From the NCBI GenBank assembly GCA_002378585.1, contig DFSJ01000097.1:1-10684 (forward strand): a DNA stretch of 10,684 bases, read 5' to 3'. How positions within the stretch are numbered: the stretch's first letter is position 1; each line of letters starts with the position of its first letter. Of the stretch, positions 7,273-10,684 are shown one piece after another. The translations under genes were made by a program, and so were the position numbers. Under the pieces are notes generated by a model. The model was not told the DNA's origin. It worked only from the letters and a program-made list of their open reading frames with translations, and searched no databases. Origin of the DNA: Flavobacteriaceae bacterium UBA3440 (GTDB taxonomy: Bacteria > Bacteroidota > Bacteroidia > Flavobacteriales > Flavobacteriaceae).

Positions 7273-8721
7273 TCCCCTGAGCTGTTTGATTTTAATAGAA
7301 AAAGCCGCGAAAATAAGTGTAGTGATTGGGCTTAACCAATTGAAAATAGCGTAGACAAAATAACTAGCTACCGGCACTCCTAAAACACCGCTGTGGTAGG
7401 CCCCACAGGTATTCCACGGCACCAATACAGAGGTTACTGTTCCTGAATCCTCTAATGTTCGGCTCAGATTTTCTGGAGCCAGACCTTTGTCTTTATATGC
7501 CTTGGCAAACATTTTTCCTGGCACAACTATAGAAATATACTGATCAGAGGCGGTTAAGTTTAAGGCCAAACAACTAGCGACTGTACTAGCAAAAAGACCA
7601 AAAGTAGTTTTGGCAACGGACAACAACGCTTGACTCAGCCGGTTAAGAGCGCCAATGCCATCCATAATCCCACCGAAAACCATGGCGCACACAATCAGCC
7701 ATATAGTCCCCAACATTCCATACATACCCTTGGATTGAAATAGATCTCCTAAAATGGGGTGTTCTGAAGGTATTGAAATTTGTATGGTGATTGCGTCCAT
7801 AATTCCTTTATAGGCAGCAGCTGGATTAAATTCCTTAGCGCCAGTGATTCCCATAACTACCTCAGGTTGAAACATAAGGGCAAATACGCCACCCAATAGA
7901 GTACCCACCAAAAGCGCGATCAGAGGAGGAGTTTTTTTCACAATCATCAATACTACGGATAAGGGCACTAGAAACAACCAAGGCGTAACATCAAAGGTTT
8001 GCTTGATCTGAAACAACATCTCTTGAGTTTGATCGAGGGCGCTCACCTCTATATTCAAACCCAGTATAACAAAAACGATCAGCGTCACCAAATAGGTGGG
8101 TACTGTTGTCCACATCATGTATTTAATGTGGTCAAATAACTCACCTCCAGCCATAGCAGGCGCCAAATTGGTTGTATCGCTTAACGGGGATAATTTATCA
8201 CCGAAATAAGCACCGGATAAAATAGCTCCTGCAGTCATTCCCATGGACACCCCAAGTGCATCACCAATACCGATTAGGGCAATTCCAACCGTGGCTGATG
8301 TAGTCCAAGAGCTACCAGTAGCTATAGATATTATGGAACATATGAGCACACAGGCGGCAAGAAAAATGGTTGGGTTAAGTATTTGTAACCCATAATAAAT
8401 CATGGAGGGTATAATGCCACTGATTAACCAAGTGCCGGATAAAGCACCCACCATGAGTAGGATTAACAAGGCTGAAGTTGTGGACTGAACATTCTCGGAG
8501 ACTTTTTCCATCATGTATTTAAAAGAAATACGACGACGAAATCCCACTAGAGCAGCCACAAAACCACCCAGCAATAGAACAAATTGATTAGAACCCGCCA
8601 AGGCGCTGTCTCCATAAAGCACAACGTTAAGAGCTAAAAGGGCTACTAGTACGACAATTGGTACTAAAGATTCAAAAATTGAAATTGCAGGGACTGAATC
8701 GTTAGATGGGTTAGTAGACAT
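7270..8721 (-). CDS. nhaC: Na+/H+ antiporter, NhaC family
   Basis: This is an inner-membrane antiporter that exports Na+ in exchange for protons, or exchanges malate and lactate with Na+ and H+ as in some NhaC relatives. It is important for pH and sodium homeostasis. Diagnostic stretches are GSSWTTSATVGIALIGIG (136-153), SGAYFGDKLSPLSDTTNLAP (169-188), LTASDQYISIVVPGKMFA (389-406), and LEDSGTVTSVLVPWNTCGAY (423-442). The conserved Asp, Ser and Thr residues of these segments line the proposed ion path. The 483 residues and about 11-12 hydrophobic segments are usual for the family. The start MSTNPSNDSV gives a short cytoplasmic tail before the first helix at about 15-36. It is divergent from lpd and has its own candidate promoter. 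Downstream it is only 69 bases from ftsK, so some read-through into the division operon is possible. Confidence 0.93.
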   Translation of the reverse strand: MSTNPSNDSVPAISIFESLVPIVVLVALLALNVVLYGDSALAGSNQFVLLLGGFVAALVGFRRRISFKYMMEKVSENVQSTTSALLILLMVGALSGTWLISGIIPSMIYYGLQILNPTIFLAACVLICSIISIATGSSWTTSATVGIALIGIGDALGVSMGMTAGAILSGAYFGDKLSPLSDTTNLAPAMAGGELFDHIKYMMWTTVPTYLVTLIVFVILGLNIEVSALDQTQEMLFQIKQTFDVTPWLFLVPLSVVLMIVKKTPPLIALLVGTLLGGVFALMFQPEVVMGITGAKEFNPAAAYKGIMDAITIQISIPSEHPILGDLFQSKGMYGMLGTIWLIVCAMVFGGIMDGIGALNRLSQALLSVAKTTFGLFASTVASCLALNLTASDQYISIVVPGKMFAKAYKDKGLAPENLSRTLEDSGTVTSVLVPWNTCGAYHSGVLGVPVASYFVYAIFNWLSPITTLIFAAFSIKIKQLRG

Positions 8722-8747
8722 AGGATTGTTTATAAAACGTAATATTA

Positions 8748-8777
8748 CAAATTAATGGGTTTACGCACCAAAACAAG
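8748..8777 (-). promoter_or_regulatory. Candidate promoter for nhaC
   Basis: On the minus strand, CTTG (8777-8774) and TTAATTTG (8755-8748) lie 18 bases apart. They resemble the Bacteroidota -33 and -7 elements, with one mismatch in the -7 (TT instead of TA at its start). Transcription would begin near 8741, giving a leader of about 20 bases. A perfect 10-base palindrome, GTAATATTAC (8739-8748), sits on the predicted start point. The positions are sensible, but the match is partial. Confidence 0.4.
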
Positions 8778-8823
8778 GGTATTTTATCCGAGGTTGGTAG
8801 GGTTTAAAGCCATTTAAATGTAT

Positions 8824-8831
8824 TATTTTTG
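8824..8831 (+). promoter_or_regulatory. Candidate -7 promoter element for lpd
   Basis: TATTTTTG matches the Bacteroidota -7 consensus TAnnTTTG exactly and ends 23 bases before the lpd ATG, which implies a short leader of about 16 bases. A good -33 is missing: the nearest candidate is TTTA at 8803-8806 (17 bases upstream), while the TTG at 8794-8796 is too far away. Two copies of the palindrome ATTTAAAT (8812-8819 and 8838-8845) flank the element. Confidence 0.5.
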
Positions 8832-8854
8832 AACCGTATTTAAATGCTAGTCTT

Positions 8855-10255
8855 ATGTATGATGTTGCTGTACTCGGAGCTGGACCTGGAGGTTATGTCG
8901 CTGCGATTCGCTGTGCCCAATTGGGTTTAAAAACGGTTTTAATTGAAAAGTATGATACGTTGGGGGGGACTTGCCTAAATGTAGGTTGTATCCCTTCAAA
9001 AACATTGCTGGACTCTTCCCATCATTACGAAACTGCGGTGCACCAGTTCAAGGAGCACGGTATAGATGTGGAGGGAAGTATCAAAGTAAATCTAGCTCAA
9101 ATGATAGCCCGCAAGGATGAAGTGGTGGCTACTACCACCAAGGGGATTGATTTTTTGATGGATAAAAACAAGGTGACTGTGATTCACGGAAAAGGTTCGT
9201 TTATTCAAGCCAACACCCTTGAAGTAGTTGACAAAGACGGTAAAAAAACCAAAGTTGAGGCCAAGAATATCATTATTGCTACAGGTTCCAAGCCGGCTAC
9301 TTTGCCCTTTGCGGCCATTGATAAAGAAAGAATCATTACCTCCACAGAGGCTTTAAAGCTTAAAGAAATCCCCAAACATCTTCTAGTTATTGGTGGGGGA
9401 GTTATCGGATTGGAGTTGGGACAAGTCTACCACAGATTAGGCGCACAAGTAACCGTGATTGAATACATGGACGGCATTATCCCCGGCATGGATAAATCAC
9501 TTTCTAAAGAATTGCTCAGGGTCTTGAAAAAACAAAAAATGCAATTTGCCTTAAGCCACAAAGTGACCAAGGTGAGTCGTGTCAAAGACCAGGTAGTGGT
9601 TGAAGCTACCGATGCCAAGGGGAATCAAGTTTCTTTTGAAGGAGATTATTGCTTGGTATCTATTGGTCGAAAGGCTTACACGGAAGGTCTAGGTTTAGAA
9701 AATGTTGGCATTCACACTGACGACCGAGGTAGAATACAAACCAATGAGCATCTTCAAACCAACATACCTCATATTTATGCCCTAGGTGATGTAGTCAAGG
9801 GAGCTATGCTAGCACACAAAGCTGAGGAAGAGGGTGTATTGGTTGCAGAAATAATTGCCGGTCAAAAACCTCATATCAATTATAATTTGATTCCTGGAGT
9901 GGTCTACACATGGCCAGAAGTAGCTGGAGTTGGTCAAACAGAAGAACAACTTCAACTGGCAGAAATACCCTATAAGTCTGGGTCTTTCCCCATGCGCGCG
10001 CTGGGTAGATCCAGAGCGAGTATGGATACAGATGGTTTTGTAAAGATATTGGCCCACGCCAAGACGGATGAGGTTTTGGGGGTGCATATGATCGGCGCAC
10101 GCTGTGCTGATTTAATTGCCGAGGCGGTTACAGCCATGGAATTCAGGGCATCTGCCGAGGATATTGCGCGAATGAGTCATGCTCACCCAACCTATGCAGA
10201 AGCGATTAAGGAAGCCGCACTGGCCGCTACAGAAAACCGATCTATTCACAGTTAG
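8855..10255 (+). CDS. lpd: Dihydrolipoyl dehydrogenase (E3)
   Basis: This FAD flavoenzyme reoxidises dihydrolipoyl groups with NAD+, as the E3 subunit of pyruvate and 2-oxoglutarate dehydrogenase complexes and the L-protein of the glycine cleavage system. It is cytoplasmic and works as a dimer. Domains in order: the FAD Rossmann motif GAGPGG (8-13); the redox disulfide GGTCLNVGCIPSK (Cys40-Cys45); ATGSKP (142-147); the NAD Rossmann motif GGGVIGLELG (180-189); the second FAD contact YALGDV (308-313); and the dimer interface with the catalytic pair His444-Glu449 in HAHPTYAE. The 466 residues and every catalytic residue are as expected for a working enzyme. E1 and E2 genes are not in the window, so its partner complex is unknown. 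It has its own promoter region facing nhaC. tilS begins 21 bases after its stop. Confidence 0.97.
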   Translation: MYDVAVLGAGPGGYVAAIRCAQLGLKTVLIEKYDTLGGTCLNVGCIPSKTLLDSSHHYETAVHQFKEHGIDVEGSIKVNLAQMIARKDEVVATTTKGIDFLMDKNKVTVIHGKGSFIQANTLEVVDKDGKKTKVEAKNIIIATGSKPATLPFAAIDKERIITSTEALKLKEIPKHLLVIGGGVIGLELGQVYHRLGAQVTVIEYMDGIIPGMDKSLSKELLRVLKKQKMQFALSHKVTKVSRVKDQVVVEATDAKGNQVSFEGDYCLVSIGRKAYTEGLGLENVGIHTDDRGRIQTNEHLQTNIPHIYALGDVVKGAMLAHKAEEEGVLVAEIIAGQKPHINYNLIPGVVYTWPEVAGVGQTEEQLQLAEIPYKSGSFPMRALGRSRASMDTDGFVKILAHAKTDEVLGVHMIGARCADLIAEAVTAMEFRASAEDIARMSHAHPTYAEAIKEAALAATENRSIHS

Positions 10256-10265
10256 ACACATGAAA

Positions 10266-10313
10266 ATTCCTCCTAAATGCTAGAAACTCGTTGGGCCAAA
10301 CATTTGGAGGAAT
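10266..10313 (+). other. Hairpin spanning the tilS start codon
   Basis: The left arm 10266-10279 (ATTCCTCCTAAATG) pairs with the right arm 10301-10313 (CATTTGGAGGAAT) through 13 base pairs, with one bulged T at 10274 and a 21-base loop. The left arm contains the tilS ATG (10277-10279). The right arm is followed by TCTTTT, a weak T-run. It could damp tilS translation, act as a leaky terminator at the end of lpd, or stabilise the lpd 3' end. The pairing is seen in the sequence; the function is inference. Confidence 0.55.
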
Positions 10314-10684
10314 CTTTTGATGAACTGCTGGATAACCATTTTATTGTGGCCTGCAGTTCTGGCATAGATAGCGTTGTTTTGGCACATCTTTGCGCCCGAC
10401 TAAAACTAGATTTCTCGCTGGCTCATGTGAATTTTCAACTGCGCGGAAAAGAAAGTGATCTGGATGCTGAATTTGTCCATGAGCTCGCCAAAAAACTCGG
10501 AATTAACGCACACATATACACTTGTGATGCAAATACTTATGCCTTAGAACATAAAGTGTCTATTCAAGTAGCTGCTCGCGAAATCAGGTACCGATGGTTT
10601 CAAGAAATAGCCAATGAATCGGGTGCATTAGCGGTATTAACCGCTCATCATTTGGATGATTCCATAGAAAATTTTGCCCTTCAA
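10277..10684 (+). CDS. tilS: tRNA(Ile)-lysidine synthetase, N-terminal part (runs off the window)
   Basis: TilS uses ATP to attach lysine to C34 of the CAU-anticodon tRNA-Ile, so that it reads AUA codons and is charged with isoleucine. It is normally essential. The 136 visible codons stay open to the window end. They show the PP-loop ATPase start FIVACSSGIDSVVL (22-35), AHVNFQLRGKESDLDAEFV (49-67), SIQVAAREIRYRWF (95-108) and TAHHLDDSIENFALQ (122-136), all aligning to TilS. Two motifs depart from consensus: S-G-G-x-D-S reads SSGIDS, and the usual DD-x-x-ET reads DDSIEN. The start is fixed because an in-frame TAA lies directly before the ATG and no other ATG precedes the PP-loop. No Shine-Dalgarno is present; the ATG lies in a hairpin. 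Family call is firm; activity is less certain. The C-terminal domains are not visible. Confidence 0.88.
   Translation, partial: MLETRWAKHLEESFDELLDNHFIVACSSGIDSVVLAHLCARLKLDFSLAHVNFQLRGKESDLDAEFVHELAKKLGINAHIYTCDANTYALEHKVSIQVAAREIRYRWFQEIANESGALAVLTAHHLDDSIENFALQ

Noticed and set aside
6992..7354. 120-residue plus-strand open frame across the nhaC-ftsK junction
   Set aside because: Most of it is antisense to the ftsK and nhaC coding ends, with no promoter and no recognisable domain.
8722..8854. Divergent spacer considered for a dif site or small RNA gene
   Set aside because: There is no XerCD-like pair of arms and no hairpin with a T-run. The AT-rich content is explained by the two facing promoters.
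8960..8970. Run of seven G's just before the redox-active cysteines of lpd, possibly a phase-variation tract
   Set aside because: It is only the natural codons TTG GGG GGG for Leu-Gly-Gly, the frame is intact, and the run is short for a slippage switch in an essential metabolic gene.

Overview
The window is a stretch of chromosomal housekeeping genes, most likely from a Bacteroidota bacterium (Flavobacteriia/Cytophagia-like; I cannot resolve the class). The reasons are: the gene run ftsK-lolA-lptF-ribB, which I recall as typical of that phylum; FtsK and NhaC sequences of the type seen there; candidate promoters with the Bacteroidota -7 element TAnnTTTG instead of TATAAT; start codons without recognisable Shine-Dalgarno sequences; and a tRNA-Ser 3' end with no encoded CCA directly after the discriminator base. 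I see no mobile element, CRISPR array, phage gene or sign of recent transfer.

Layout. Bases 1-21 are the 3' end of a tRNA, probably tRNA-Ser, followed by a strong intrinsic terminator. A plus-strand pair follows: a TauE/SafE (TSUP) permease and an NfsB-like nitroreductase 9 bases apart. They run tail-to-tail into a minus-strand operon read right to left: ftsK (DNA translocase), lolA (lipoprotein carrier), lptF/G-like (LPS export permease) and ribB (riboflavin precursor synthesis). Its genes are 9 bases apart or overlap by 4. Upstream of ftsK on the same strand is nhaC (Na+/H+ antiporter). A 133-base divergent spacer with candidate promoters both ways separates nhaC from lpd (dihydrolipoyl dehydrogenase, plus strand). 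The 5' end of tilS (tRNA-Ile lysidine synthetase) follows 21 bases after lpd and runs off the window.

How the genes relate. ftsK, lolA and lptF all serve the cell envelope or division: chromosome clearance at the septum, lipoprotein traffic to the outer membrane, and LPS transport. ribB supplies a flavin precursor and is translationally linked to the end of lptF. The flavoenzymes nearby (nitroreductase, FMN; Lpd, FAD) use flavin, but nothing shows a regulatory link.

I found no previously undescribed system. The points most worth a second look are a 13-bp hairpin that buries the tilS start codon together with a 7-codon upstream ORF, non-consensus residues in two conserved TilS motifs, and a RibB whose fused GTP-cyclohydrolase-II-like domain has all three zinc cysteines replaced by glutamine.
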